This document shows, in pieces, positions 10,846-21,006 of a stretch of DNA of 64,000 bases. Source of the DNA: Exophiala sp. HKRS030 (Eukaryota; Ascomycota; Eurotiomycetes; Chaetothyriales; Herpotrichiellaceae); assembly GCA_023897205.1 (NCBI GenBank), contig JAHWDD010000003.1, forward strand, positions 623,665 through 687,664, in the 5' to 3' direction. How positions within the stretch are numbered: the first letter of the stretch is position 1; each line of letters starts with the position of its first letter. Position numbers and translations under genes: made by a program. The notes beneath the pieces were generated by a model. That model saw nothing but the letters and a program-made list of their open reading frames with translations, did no database searches and was not told the DNA's origin.

Positions 10846-11561
10846 ATGTCAAGTCAAATTGGTTCGGGAGACAAGATCCCAATTGACAAGGAGAAGCGAC
10901 AACAATACGACGCAGACAAGAAGGTGGCGTTCGCGGCCACTCAAACGTTTGATTACATGATCAAGACTGGTCCCGAATACAGCTCTTGAGCACAGGGACT
11001 ACCTTCATTTTCCTTGGGGTGAAAGAGGCTGACCCGAGAACGGTGTTCTACCATCTAATCGCGGCCGATGGAGGTGCACAGATGGCTGACGATCCAAGAG
11101 CCAATATTTTTCACACGGCAATTGGTTAGGTGCTCTCTTTCAGTCTCCTAGCATACTTGTCCGAAAGGCGAGCCACTACGGAACAGGGTGCGAGAAGGAA
11201 TCTAATCAATATCACGTTGGCACCACACGGGTATACTTTTGTGGGCAAAGGGACGATATCGGTGTTTGTGCCGGATTTACGATACGAGGGCAGCATATAT
11301 CGACGGCTCAAGAGGCATCAAGGGGAGGTAGTGCCAGCGTACCTAGGGAACATTGAGCTGATCGACGTGTGGTGGGATGTCCGAGTAGAGATTGTGCATA
11401 TGTTACTAATGTCGTGAGAAGAACAGGTGGCCCGGCCCTCTGATACCTAGGATCTGCCCGGGGCAATCCAGCGGTCGGTTAATGAGATTCGAACGGCCGG
11501 GGTGGATCAAAAGGACGTGCTAGAACCGAATATCCTATAGAACGTAGAGCGACGGGGGTGA
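10846..11561 (+). pseudogene. Decayed kinase-like gene with RIP-type nonsense codons
   Basis: Reading from ATG 10846 gives GDKIPIDKEKRQQYDADKK, then FDYMIKTGPEYS. One base is missing near 10987, and the frame resumes at 10995 with GTTFIFLGVKEADPRTVFYH. From there one frame continues to 11559, broken only by single stops at 11127 (TAG where Gln is expected), 11415 (TGA, Trp expected), 11448 (TAG) and 11538 (TAG, Trp expected). The later part (YTFVGKGTISVFVPDL, then VDQKDVLEPNIL) resembles the glycine loop and the HxDxxxxN catalytic loop of a fungal kinase-like family that I recall as often lying near repeats. Family placement is from memory. The gene cannot make a full protein. Confidence 0.72.
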
Positions 11562-12035
11562 GTAAGGGCGGCCGATATTAGTGAACTTTGAACGTTCTCG
11601 CCTCCATCTACACCTACTACCACGCAAGCGCCAGACCCACGTATCTCTTCAGATTCAAGCCCAGATATTACAAAACCGGGCCTGACCGCAGGCAGTATCA
11701 CCCTTTTTCCCGATTCGGGGTGAGGCGCGAGAAGTTCGACCATACCTTGGCAGCTGAAAAAGACAGCATGTCACACCCTTCGTATCGCGATGGGAATACG
11801 AGGCGAAGGCGAAGGCCCTTCAGCTGAGATGCTGAACACGAGAAATATCACGAGGGTGGCCTTTCAGCTCCTCAATTGACCTAACTTAAAGAAGATCGAC
11901 TTTTGGATGTAGTGAGAAATGTGTCCCAACTCAAGACCCTCTTCTGTATTCATACCTACTACTTCATTGATCTTAGAAGTCTCAAGATAGCCTCCAGACC
12001 TGGTGATCCGGCCTAGGAACAAAACAAACAACAAT
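11562..12035. other. Intergenic between kinase-like pseudogene and GFA gene
   Basis: No gene supported. The first part may still be decayed 3' sequence of the pseudogene, but I could not align it to anything. The last part should be the promoter of the GFA-domain gene. Confidence 0.5.
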
Positions 12036-12604
12036 ATGCTCTCCGGTTCCTGCTTGTGTGGTGACATTACCTACACCTTCACAGGTGAGGTGTTGACCAA
12101 GGTAGATATTTCCCTCATCCCTTCCTCGGACACATATAAGTACCCACCCCCCTTCGCGGGACATATCTGATGGTGAAAACACCGCAATCACAGGCATTGT
12201 GCCACTGCCTTACCTGCCGCAAGCTGTCTGGCGGTGGATACACCACGTGTTTCCTTATCCCAGATCCTGACAGTAGCCCCGAAGCCGCATCCAACTTCAA
12301 GCTCCAATCCAAGACAAACACCCCTCTGCATGAGAGCTCAACCGTACATGAAATCGGTGTCAAGATCAAATTCTTCGGCTGCGCCAAGTGTCCAAGCATG
12401 ATATACAAGACGGCCCCCGAAGGATTCCCAGGTGTCATCATCATGTTCGCCGGCTCTCTGGATGGCGAGGAAGGAGGAGATCTCAGGGCCAAGGGTGGTG
12501 CGGAAAGCCTCGGCAGTCCACAGTCCGAGTTGTGGGTGAAATACCGGCTTCCGTGGCTGAAAGAGGTGGACGGGGCAAAGCAGTGTCAGCAATTTGATGA
12601 ATAG
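12036..12604 (+). CDS. GFA/CENP-V domain protein, 158 aa
   Basis: Small zinc protein of the glutathione-dependent formaldehyde-activating (GFA, Mss4-like) family. Exons are 12036-12101 and 12194-12604, with a 92-bp intron. Zinc ligands are visible: SCLCGD at residues 5-10, CHCLTCRK just after the intron, and GCAKCPS in the second half. The order and spacing (CxC, CxxC, CxxC) match the family and length is normal. Family members are widespread in ascomycetes, and most have no proven formaldehyde activity, so the reaction is left open. ATG 12036 starts directly before the first ligand pair, as usual for the family. Codons after the intron join in frame (LTK to ALCHC). Confidence 0.9.
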
Positions 12605-12921
12605 GGACACTGATAAAGGAATTTGTTTTCTCCGGTTGCTTTGCTGTGTCTTGCAATGGACTGGGCCCAGATATTTGGTCACTGTAGGTGGTTCGGAGGG
12701 GGAAAATGTACGTCTTGCTTGGGATTCGCTGACATCTGACCGGGACTTTTGAAGGTCTCTCTCTCTCTCTCTCTCTCTAGTGCTCATAGCAGATCAAGTG
12801 TCGAAGTCCGTAGTCTGAAATATTTTCTTCTCCTTGATGAGCTGTCCCTTGAAACGACGTCGGACCTGAAAGGATCCGCTGTGCTTCTGATATCGACCAC
12901 AGCGTTTCCCTCTTCAAATTA
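12605..12921. other. Short tail-to-tail intergenic region
   Basis: Lies between the 3' ends of the GFA gene and the PRCC-like gene. It contains a CT dinucleotide run at 12756-12778 and no gene. Confidence 0.6.
12756..12778. repeat. CT dinucleotide microsatellite
   Basis: A perfect run of alternating T and C, 23 bases long, in the region between two convergent genes. Confidence 0.9.
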
Positions 12922-14100
12922 TCACCAACCATATTTATTTCCAGCCTCCTTTTTGTTTCTTCGTCCACTAGCAAAACTCTCTTCCAGAGCATCCTTCTGG
13001 GTTGTAGCAGCGTTTAGAAGTTGTTTCAAGTTGTGCTTGCCTGGTGCAATTGCCCGGACAGGGTTATGTTGGACCTGTTCACCGGCTGCCCGAAGTTCCT
13101 CGTTCGCAGCGTATTCTTGGTCCGTGTTGAAGTTGACTACGTTGATGGCTGTTCCTCTGGTGTTATTTCCTCGTCGGCCGAAAAGCTGTCTTCGGTCGGC
13201 TTTTGACAGACCCAAATCTGAAGCAATCGCATCAAGGCTCTGTCCGTGATGGGCGATGGAAGGGACCGTAGAAGGTTGATTCACTGGAGTGGAGGAAAGG
13301 TCTTCTTCACCAACCGGATCGTCTAGAATTTCGACTATTTCGTCCTCCTCGTCTGGTACTACCTGTGGTGATCCTTCGGGAATTGCGTTGTCAATACCCG
13401 TACCAAAAAGGCTCACTTTCTTCGGTGGTACTGGAGCAGGCGCAACAACTTCGGAGGAATGAGGTTTGTCAGAAGTCAGTGAAGCCGTTCCCGCACCATC
13501 AGCAGCGATCTTTGGAAGAATAGGGCCATCCGCTTTACGTTTTGGCTTCTTGTTGTTTCGTGCAACTGAAAGCGGCTTGAACATGAACGGGTTGCCTTTA
13601 GGGGTTGCGGCTTTGGAAGTGCTTGTTTCATCGTTTACACTGTTCTTCGGAATCGAAGGTATGGTCTCGTCCTGGTCCTGCGTTCCACTTTCAAATCGCC
13701 CATCCATTCCAGTCTCTTGCTCTGCAAACAGTTGCCTCATTTCGGCATCAGCCTCGCGACTAAAACCTGGTTCGGCGCCAGTCTTCAAACTGAAAACTTT
13801 TCTGGCTGCAGGCTTTGGCACGTTCTTTGCGTCCGCGTCTCGTTTTGGAGCAGGCAGCATGGAGTTAAACCCACTAAATGCGCTCGCCCCGATTCGAGGT
13901 CTTTTAGCAGCCGGTTCGCCATTTGTATCGTCGTTCGCTGGGAGGTCGTGTAGTTTTACTTGGATCTTTCGAGGATTTGTTTTGTTGACTGTGAAACTGG
14001 TGTTGGAGGATGCAGTCGCAGGCTTGGATAGAGGCGCTTTGGGTTGCGAGGTCTTCTCGTCGTCAGAGCCTTCTGAATCGGAATATGCGACTAAAGACAT
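12922..14100 (-). CDS. PRCC-family protein (splicing-linked nuclear protein), 392 aa
   Basis: Homologue of the proline-rich PRCC family, nuclear proteins linked in animals to pre-mRNA splicing and mitotic checkpoint control. The N-terminus MSLVAYSDSEGSDDE is the acidic family start. A long low-complexity middle is rich in Pro, Ser and Lys. The conserved block is at the C-terminus: KHNLKQLLNAATTQKDALEE, then SGRRNKKEAGNKYGW, the usual last residues in fungi. No intron is needed. The frame is open a little further upstream without an ATG, so 14100 is the start. It is divergent from OMA1 with 307 bp between start codons. Molecular role in fungi is not established. Confidence 0.88.
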   Translation of the reverse strand: MSLVAYSDSEGSDDEKTSQPKAPLSKPATASSNTSFTVNKTNPRKIQVKLHDLPANDDTNGEPAAKRPRIGASAFSGFNSMLPAPKRDADAKNVPKPAARKVFSLKTGAEPGFSREADAEMRQLFAEQETGMDGRFESGTQDQDETIPSIPKNSVNDETSTSKAATPKGNPFMFKPLSVARNNKKPKRKADGPILPKIAADGAGTASLTSDKPHSSEVVAPAPVPPKKVSLFGTGIDNAIPEGSPQVVPDEEDEIVEILDDPVGEEDLSSTPVNQPSTVPSIAHHGQSLDAIASDLGLSKADRRQLFGRRGNNTRGTAINVVNFNTDQEYAANEELRAAGEQVQHNPVRAIAPGKHNLKQLLNAATTQKDALEESFASGRRNKKEAGNKYGW

Positions 14101-14407
14101 ATCGTTAGGGTATCTCAAAGCCCGTGAGATTGGATGGGATATTGCGAGAAAAACGGGATTTCATCATACTTCGAGGAGCGGATGTTGTAGATCTACGGAG
14201 GGTTGTTCCAGATTCTTTTTGCAATAACTATTCAAATGACGTAGTCAGTCTAGCCTGGGGAACCTCGAGGGTTTTATGCTCTTCCTCATAAAGGGCCTCT
14301 CATGCTCTATTTTTTTCTTTCTACGGCTTCGTCGCGATACATTTCCAATCCCTCACATTAAATTCCGACATCGAGTGTGTAGTCTTATTAGACGTCCAAA
14401 ACGCGCA
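14101..14407. promoter_or_regulatory. Divergent promoter region of PRCC-like gene and OMA1
   Basis: The 307 bp between two divergent start codons must hold both promoters. No named element was identified with confidence. Confidence 0.6.
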
Positions 14408-15454
14408 ATGCTGGCCGCAAGACTCGGTTTTCAGACAGCCTCGCGATCACTGCGTGTACGGCCTCTCTTACAAGCACATACTAAGCGACTATCAGCACCT
14501 CAGTTCCGCCAATTTGCAGATCGCCCACCATACAATCAATTTCCCAGACCAAGGAGTGGACAGCAGCAATGGAGCCGCTTTGGTCCCGTGCGAAATGCTC
14601 AATATCTTTGGAGGTATCATCGAACTGCTGTCTTGACTGTAGGCGGTGGTGGCGTGGCATTCTACGTGTACAATCTTGAGGAAGTACCCATCACACACCG
14701 CCGACGGTTCAATATTTATTCTCCCGAGTCAGAAAAGGCAGAAGCCGGTGGCCCTCAGGCCTATAACACGATTCTCAACCAGTACCGGGGCAGGATCCTT
14801 CCGGCCGACCATCGTTTGACAGAAATGGTGGCCCATGTTGTCGAACGTCTGCTCCCATCGACCGGAGGGTTGGCAGGTGATGAGTGGCGGGTACACGTCA
14901 TAGATGATCCAGAACAAAAGAACGCATTCGTTATGCCGGGAGGGAAGGTATTTGTCTTCACTGGAATTCTCCCAATCTGTCAAACCGAAGCAGGCATCGC
15001 TGCTGTTCTCGGGCATGAGATTGCGCACAATGTCGCGCATCACGCGGCGGAACAGATGTCGAACAGACTGCCCATGGCCGCCGCCTCTGTTATCATCCAG
15101 CTACTTTTCCAGACCGATAGCTACCTCTCCGATTCGGCCGTGAACCTTTTGATGAACCTTCCTCACTCGCGGGTCCAAGAGGCCGAAGCGGACCATATCG
15201 GTCTTTTGATGATGGCCGAGGCATGCTATGACCCTCGAGAAGCGGTGGCATTCTGGACACGGATGAAGAAGGCAGAGCAATACGAACCTCCTCAATTCTT
15301 GTCGACACACCCCACGCATTACAATCGCAGCGAAGCACTTAAGCAGTGGATGCCAGAAGCTCTGACAAAGTATGCGGACAGTGGCTGTGAAGGGACAAAT
15401 CGGTCTCTCCGAGATTTTATCGGCACAATGGGAAGACAACTACCTGCACCTTGA
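14408..15454 (+). CDS. OMA1: Mitochondrial inner-membrane metalloprotease Oma1, 348 aa
   Basis: M48-family zinc peptidase of the mitochondrial inner membrane, which in yeast works in membrane protein quality control. The zinc motif HEIAH lies at about residue 206 (AAVLGHEIAHNVAHH), followed by the downstream ligand region EAEADHIGLLMMAEACYDP, both typical of Oma1. The N-terminus is rich in Arg and Ser without acidic residues (MLAARLGFQTASRSLRVRP), a mitochondrial presequence. A single membrane segment (AVLTVGGGGVAFYVYNL) follows at about residue 80. The frame is open upstream to another ATG at 14276, but 14408 gives the clean presequence and is preferred. Intronless. Confidence 0.95.
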   Translation: MLAARLGFQTASRSLRVRPLLQAHTKRLSAPQFRQFADRPPYNQFPRPRSGQQQWSRFGPVRNAQYLWRYHRTAVLTVGGGGVAFYVYNLEEVPITHRRRFNIYSPESEKAEAGGPQAYNTILNQYRGRILPADHRLTEMVAHVVERLLPSTGGLAGDEWRVHVIDDPEQKNAFVMPGGKVFVFTGILPICQTEAGIAAVLGHEIAHNVAHHAAEQMSNRLPMAAASVIIQLLFQTDSYLSDSAVNLLMNLPHSRVQEAEADHIGLLMMAEACYDPREAVAFWTRMKKAEQYEPPQFLSTHPTHYNRSEALKQWMPEALTKYADSGCEGTNRSLRDFIGTMGRQLPAP

Positions 15455-15864
15455 TATGGAGGGGCGCCTGTGCAGCAAGGTTCAATGTTAGCCTCTTGGT
15501 TCGAATACTAAGTCCCTCTTCGATGACAAGCATTTCACCGTCGACATGCATATCTGCAGCTTTTCTCCTGCATTCAGTCCTTGGAAAACCTGGCTATTTT
15601 GGATTCAGCTGATGAAACCTCTCTCGATTCTATGATTCGCGGAACCACACAGCCTGATAGCGACTAGTACACGAGGTGCTTCCGAAGTGGCGCCTTAGCT
15701 GGCGTGTTACATTCATTTACTAGGTATTCTTGACTGCCTGCATGTACAACACAGATTCGCATCTTCGCCTCTTTCTCGAATGATCTCCCGCCCAGTCATA
15801 CTAGGGTCGACTTTATTTCGGGCCTATCTCTCAACTCACCTTACCCTCATAACAGGGCAACATC
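15455..15864. other. Intergenic downstream of OMA1
   Basis: About 400 bp with no gene or element recognised; it holds the OMA1 3' UTR and the former promoter of the SDR pseudogene. Confidence 0.55.
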
Positions 15865-16809
15865 ATGTCTGGGAAGACTGATGTTCCCCAGCGTCGCTTC
15901 AACCATGCGTGCTACATCTGGTATGTACTTTATCACAAATATTAACGTTGCACCAAAGCAGATCTCACCGACGGCCATATCTAACAAATCCATATTAGGC
16001 AGTGGCCGTGCCATAGGCCTCGAATTTGCCGAGGTAGGATGCACATGACTCGCTCTTCTCGATATCAATGAAGCAGGGCGAAAGACCACCAAAACACTTG
16101 TCCTGGAACAATTCAAACCCGCCACCGCGGCCCGCACCATCACCACCGACCTAGCGGCCAGACCACCACCACTCGAAATCGGCATTCACAAAGTCGACGT
16201 CTCGTCTCGCCGAAAACGTCGCCGCCGCCTTTGCCGCGACAAGGGCTAAATTCTGTCGCATCGATTACTCTGTTCATCTGCGCAGGCTTCCTCGTTTTCA
16301 GCGGGGGCAGTGCCGTCCTGTCCGTGGAGTCTTTTGGCAGAGATACCTGCAATCATCTACTGTGGCCTGTGGCTCTTGCTCTGGCGAAGCCATCAGGATC
16401 ATACGTACCCAAACCCCTTCGACAACGAAGCGTACCCGGACGCCCGGAGCTCCACCGCCAACGTTATCTTCAGATTTGGCACTGTACACGATACCCCAAT
16501 TCGCCTGCGTGCAGCGGCGTCCAAGGCAGCCATATTGGTCCGTCAAGCGGTTCGACGTCGTTTCCTGCAGCCAGTGACGAGATCCCGCGTCAACGTTGCG
16601 TTTGCCGGGACATCATCAACTCGTCCATGACGGACCCGAACCCTCAATAATGAGGCCGTGACTGGACGAGAACGCCGCCTGAAACACACCCGTGAACCGA
16701 TTTCGGACGACCAGAAGCCGAAGTCGCCGACGTGTGTGCGTCTTCCTGCGCGGGCCAACAAGGCGAGCTACGCCGCCGGTGCCAGCTGGAGTTGTCGATG
16801 TATGGGGGT
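15865..16809 (+). pseudogene. Frameshifted short-chain dehydrogenase pseudogene
   Basis: Pieces of a classical SDR can be read in order but in different frames. ATG 15865 starts a short leader, an intron-like GTATGT...TATTAG gap follows, then SGRAIGLEFAEVG, a TGA at 16046, then LALLDINEAGRKT. After about 16190 the fragments switch frame: ENVAAAFAATRAKF, then CAGFLVFSGGSAV (the NNAG region), CGLWLL, ASKAAIL (the active-site Lys region, Tyr lost), RVNVAFAG, IINSSMTDP, and finally a GASW-type C-terminal piece near 16790. At least four frame changes are needed, so this is a dead copy. It is not simply a tandem copy of the SDR at 594, since motif wording differs. Confidence 0.75.
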
Positions 16810-17252
16810 TGGGTTTCTGGTGATCGAAGATCTTTGAAGACACTTATCATACGGATAGCCTACCTAGGTATACTTTCTCGAGCACAAAGCGGCCCGGAAA
16901 CGTCCTGGTATCTGTAATCAATTCTGCTCCAATTCAGACACTACTACGGAGTCAAAAAAGAGAAAGAGGAATACTACAAAATGGGTATCTCTCCTTTTTT
17001 CTTTCTTCGTTTTCCTTTTCATCTCTTTCCGTTTGGCTATCAACTCACGTATCTTCATTTCCCCCTCAGCTCTCATATTGGCATTGGACATTATCCGAGT
17101 TGGCTTACTACCCTATATACACCTAGGTATCAAATATCAAGATCCGGCCCCCATAAGATATTTAACTATGTACTCCAGGGAAAAAGTCATGACACGTCCA
17201 CCGTCTTTTGATCTCATAAATATATGAATAAACCACGTCAATATCATTGGTA
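16810..17252. other. Intergenic downstream of the second regulator
   Basis: AT-rich stretch between the SDR pseudogene and the 3' end of the intronless Zn2Cys6 gene. It holds two CCTAGGTA palindrome-type words (near 16863 and 17124) and no gene. Confidence 0.5.
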
Positions 17253-19283
17253 TCAGCTAAGAGTCGGACTCTGCGCGGGGCTTCGTTCGGTCTCAATCTT
17301 GGTCCTCAACATCTTCACATACGTACTCTGGCTATTCGAGCTCGCGCTCAGCACATTAAACAAGCACCGCAACTCACGGCTCTCGTTCCACTGGCAATTC
17401 GCCAGCGTCAACATGTCCATGAGAGTGTAGGTGACCTCGAAAAGCTTCTCAAAGATGCCCATGCCGTGCACGAGGATCGCATCGTAAGCACCGTCCGTGT
17501 CCGCTTCGTCGAGGCCCAGGCATGCGCATAGATCTTGTGCGATGGTGATGGGGTACCGCGAGCTGAAAATCGGGTCCGGGGACGTATAGCTGATCAGACC
17601 TTGGCGCATGCTGGCTTGCCAGAAGATGAGCCGGAGCCACTGGTGCGTAATGAGCACATCTGCCTTTTGGACGTCTGTCATCGCAAAGGAGCCAAAGGAC
17701 ATCTCGTTGAGTGCGTGTTGGAGACCTGCGATGTTGTCGAGAGGTTCCGTTTCCGTGTCGGTGTCCCCACCGCCGGACCATAGGCGAACAAACTTCTCGT
17801 CGAGGATGGAGAAGAGATTCACGAGGGCCGAGAAGCCCGCGAGGACAACGGCGTCGGTTTCGTCAAAGTATTCGTTCGGCAGGCTCGGTAGGCGGGTGAT
17901 TTGGGTGGGTTTGTTGCGGAGGATGGCGAGGCCGCGCTCGGTGATGAATAGCAATGCGATGGTGCGGCGTGAGCATATTGCATTGACATCGGAGAGGGAG
18001 GTGTATGTAGATTCACGGTGGAGACCTTGTTCGAGGGCCATGCCGATGGCTTCGCGGAGGTAGAAGGCATGAGCCTTGGGTCGGTGGAGTTCGAAGAGAG
18101 CCACAGCAATATGATATGATGCTTGAATGGAGAGGAGTGTGGTGTTCTCGGCCCAGTCGGGAGCGGCGCATTGGCGGAGATATAGGCATAGTTGGACGAA
18201 TTGGAGGCCAAGAGCGTGCTTCTTGTCCAGGGGAAGGTCGGACTGCGGAGCGGCATGAAGGACTGTGGTGGCGCAGAGAGAGACAATGAGGACCTTTTCT
18301 TCGAGGTTGAGCGTCTCTGCAGACCGCAAACGTGCTAATAGACTCTGTTCGTGGATGATGGGCCGGATAGAGTATAGGTGTCGGAAGTATTGGCGGATGC
18401 ATTGGGACATGAGGAGGGCGGAGAGGCCAAATTCGTTGGCGAGTTGTTGAATCTGTGGTTCGATGGGCGATGAATGAGAATCGCTTCGATAAAGGAACTT
18501 TGGGCCCAGGGACGGCATCGGTGATGATGCTGTCGTCGCTGGAGAGTGGGCGCCGTTAGCGCTACTCAACATGGCGTCGAGGGAGGTCAGTTTGGTGAGA
18601 GGAGTGGATGTTCGTGACGGTGAATGCTGGCTGTGGTTCGAACGGGCATGTTGCTGCACGGCTTCACCGGGGATGAATGTTTCTGGAAATATTTGCTGGG
18701 CCAGGTCGCTGACGGTCATGTAGCCTGTCGGAGAGATGGGTGCTTGGAACTGTAGCAGCTCGGAAGGTGGCATCTGCCACGATGCTGGAAACTGTATGCC
18801 TGCTTGCGTAAAGGCTGTGTGCGAGGTTGGCTCAAACGCTGTGCCATTCTGTATTGTAGGCACAGATCGAGGGACATTGTTGGGGTCCGAGGGAGGAGCA
18901 AAGACGTCGCCAAAGTGCGAGCTGGAAGGTGATGACAATGGCGAAGCCAATTGCGATCCCAAAGGGCTGTCGTTGCTCCATGTCCGATTCAGCGCTGGGA
19001 TTTGCATCTGCATCTGGGAGAAATCGAACGGCGGTACTGTTGTATCTTGCTGCGTCTGCTGCTGACTCTCATCTCTGAGCTTTGCTATGACCGATCCTGA
19101 TCCTTTCTTTGGGCCCCTCTTCTTTCGCGCAATGTCTCTTGTGCACCTCAGACCGGCCGAGATGCATCTCTCGCAAGGCTCAGTCTTGGAGCATTTCACT
19201 TTGCGTTTCCGACATGCATCGCAGGGGAGGAGGGATTCGGGTGTTGCGGGACCAGCGCCATTGTCCTCGATGGATTCAGCCAT
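17253..19283 (-). CDS. Zn2Cys6 transcription factor, 676 aa, intronless
   Basis: Nuclear regulator with the zinc binuclear cluster at residues 21-47: CDACRKRKVKC, then CERC and a last Cys in AGLRC, spacing C-X2-C-X6-C-X5-C-X2-C-X6-C. It is followed by a basic stretch (RKKRGPKKGSGSVIAKL) and a Gln/Ser/Pro-rich linker. The fungal-specific transcription factor domain starts near residue 290 (LLMSQCIRQYFRHLYSIRPI), with FVQLCLYLRQCAAPDWAENT and REAIGMALEQGLHRES as the conserved part. A single open frame covers the gene, unlike the nine-exon regulator at 8-10.6 kb. It is divergent from the EBP-like gene, 567 bp between starts. The basic tail wording recalls carbohydrate-type regulators, but targets cannot be named. 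Confidence 0.93.
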   Translation of the reverse strand: MAESIEDNGAGPATPESLLPCDACRKRKVKCSKTEPCERCISAGLRCTRDIARKKRGPKKGSGSVIAKLRDESQQQTQQDTTVPPFDFSQMQMQIPALNRTWSNDSPLGSQLASPLSSPSSSHFGDVFAPPSDPNNVPRSVPTIQNGTAFEPTSHTAFTQAGIQFPASWQMPPSELLQFQAPISPTGYMTVSDLAQQIFPETFIPGEAVQQHARSNHSQHSPSRTSTPLTKLTSLDAMLSSANGAHSPATTASSPMPSLGPKFLYRSDSHSSPIEPQIQQLANEFGLSALLMSQCIRQYFRHLYSIRPIIHEQSLLARLRSAETLNLEEKVLIVSLCATTVLHAAPQSDLPLDKKHALGLQFVQLCLYLRQCAAPDWAENTTLLSIQASYHIAVALFELHRPKAHAFYLREAIGMALEQGLHRESTYTSLSDVNAICSRRTIALLFITERGLAILRNKPTQITRLPSLPNEYFDETDAVVLAGFSALVNLFSILDEKFVRLWSGGGDTDTETEPLDNIAGLQHALNEMSFGSFAMTDVQKADVLITHQWLRLIFWQASMRQGLISYTSPDPIFSSRYPITIAQDLCACLGLDEADTDGAYDAILVHGMGIFEKLFEVTYTLMDMLTLANCQWNESRELRCLFNVLSASSNSQSTYVKMLRTKIETERSPAQSPTLS

Positions 19284-19850
19284 TCATGAAACTCTCGACT
19301 GCAAAGAAGCAGCCGCTCAGGCTCCGGAGTTTGAGGACAGGTCGACCAATGCTGTAGTCATAAGTCTGAGCGTGAGGACGAAGCTGTGTCAATTGCCATG
19401 CGCATGCCCATGTTGAGAGAGAGCGGGGGAGAGCGATGCCGGGGAGCCGGAGGTTTTCGAATACGAGGCAACGAACATCTGCAAAGAGTACCTAGAGTTA
19501 ATGTGCTTCAGTGTCAGATCTCCTTAAGTCTTCAGCATGCATAGAAGCGGAGAGGCCTTTTGTAAGCGTTGAGTGTTGGGCATGTGAGATTGCACATGAC
19601 TGAGACTCTTTCTCGGCCTCTTCCAGAGGGGCATCGCAGTAGCCGACGCAAAGGAGTGGGTGTTTCGTCCATTCAAAGGCGAGCATACAGAAAGCTGGGG
19701 AAGACTAACAACATCCCTGGTGCTTGGGCCTTCACCATCGATCCTGAAGCGGAAACTCCATCCAGATGAGGATCCTAGCTTGAAGTCAGATATCTTTTCT
19801 TCTGCTGCAATTGCACTCACACACCTTTCATACTCCATACAAGTCAAGCC
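19284..19850. promoter_or_regulatory. Divergent promoter region of the regulator and the EBP-like gene
   Basis: A 567-bp region between two divergent start codons. No binding site was identified with confidence. Confidence 0.5.
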
Positions 19851-20739
19851 ATGGCCGACGCACTGGCTGGTGCTGTGCCACCGCCATTTACGCTGGACAC
19901 CGGAACCGCCATTTCCTTGGGCATTGCATTCTCCCTGATGCCCCTGGCTCAAGGTCTAGCTGCTGCTTTCTTGCCTGCAACTACTCCTAGGAAGTATTAC
20001 TGGCTATTCCTATGGCATGCCTACGGTATGGAAGATCCATGAGACTTCCTCGTCATGTGTACTGACCAGGTATTTCTGTGTTGCAGATTTTCTCACCCAT
20101 TTTATCATCGAAGGGAGCTTCCTATACCACTGTTTTTTCTCCTATATCGAATTAGCTGTGACTGAAGATACGCGTTTGTCAAGAGGAGGCAGCAAGATAC
20201 CAGTACTGTTCGACCGGCCAGATCGCCAGTATGGAGCTCTGTCTTCGTCTGGACCTATGGCGAGGTTGTGGGCAGAATATGCAAAAGCAGACTCGCGATG
20301 GGGGGGTGCTGACTTGATGGTCATATCCGTCGAGCTTGTAACTGTTCTCCTGGATGGGCCAGGGGCTGTTTACATCTGCTATCTGATATCCAAGATTGCC
20401 AATGTCAAAGATGCTGCATTAAAAGGCCAATATCAATCACGTCTCTGGTTTGTTGCGATTGTGGTCGCAATCCTCGAATTAGTGGGCGGATGGTATACAT
20501 TTGCGCCCGAGTGGCTCAGTGGTAACCATAGCCTAGCTGGCGATGACCCAGTGTACTTGTGGCTTTACCTGGTGTTCTTCAACACTCTCTGTAAGTGTTC
20601 TGTCGTCGTGCCATGAGATGAAACTCACATTATCCAAGGGGTGTTTATTCCGTGCTGGGTACTATATCTGGCTTACAGCGAAATTTTCAACGCCTTTACA
20701 GGACGCAGCCGTGTCACTTCAACAAACAAGACCAAATAG
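19851..20739 (+). CDS. EBP/EXPERA-family sterol isomerase-like membrane protein, 259 aa
   Basis: Member of the emopamil-binding protein family (EXPERA domain), ER membrane proteins that include the delta8-delta7 sterol isomerase of animals and plants. Exons are 19851-20025, 20087-20590 and 20639-20739; both introns keep phase. Hydrophobic segments are seen at residues 17-40, 60-80, 150-175, 190-210 and 230-250. Family residues include HFIIEGSF (conserved His and Glu), LWAEYAKADSRW and ELVTVLLDGPGA, and a final helix YLVFFNTLWVFIPCWVLYL. Ergosterol biosynthesis in most fungi uses the unrelated Erg2 isomerase, so this protein may have another lipid substrate or give a second route. Function is inferred from the family only. 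Confidence 0.88.
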
Positions 20740-21006
20740 TGAAGAGCATGTGTCAACTTGTATATGTCAGGCCTAGGATAAAAACGCCAAACTCCACTCC
20801 TGGACGCAATCGCTTCCAGGATGAGCGTAGCAACATGAAGTGCTTCTTTCCTAGACCTCAAACACCATCATCTTGAATTCAGAATCAGGCGGCTAGGGAT
20901 GAAATAGGGCTTATTTTCAGCCAAAGCAGGCCCACCACCACCAGTCTACTATCTCATTGCAGACCGTTACTTAGCCTCAATGCTTTCTCAAAATGAAGCT
21001 TTATCA

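Noticed and set aside
11478..11500. Sequence resembling a tRNA T-arm (GATTCGAACGGCC)
   Set aside because: No matching acceptor, D or anticodon arms around it, and it lies inside the kinase-like pseudogene.
13466..14227. 253-codon plus-strand frame opposite the PRCC-like gene
   Set aside because: Ser/Phe/Leu-rich antisense shadow of a low-complexity protein; the minus strand has the conserved PRCC C-terminus.
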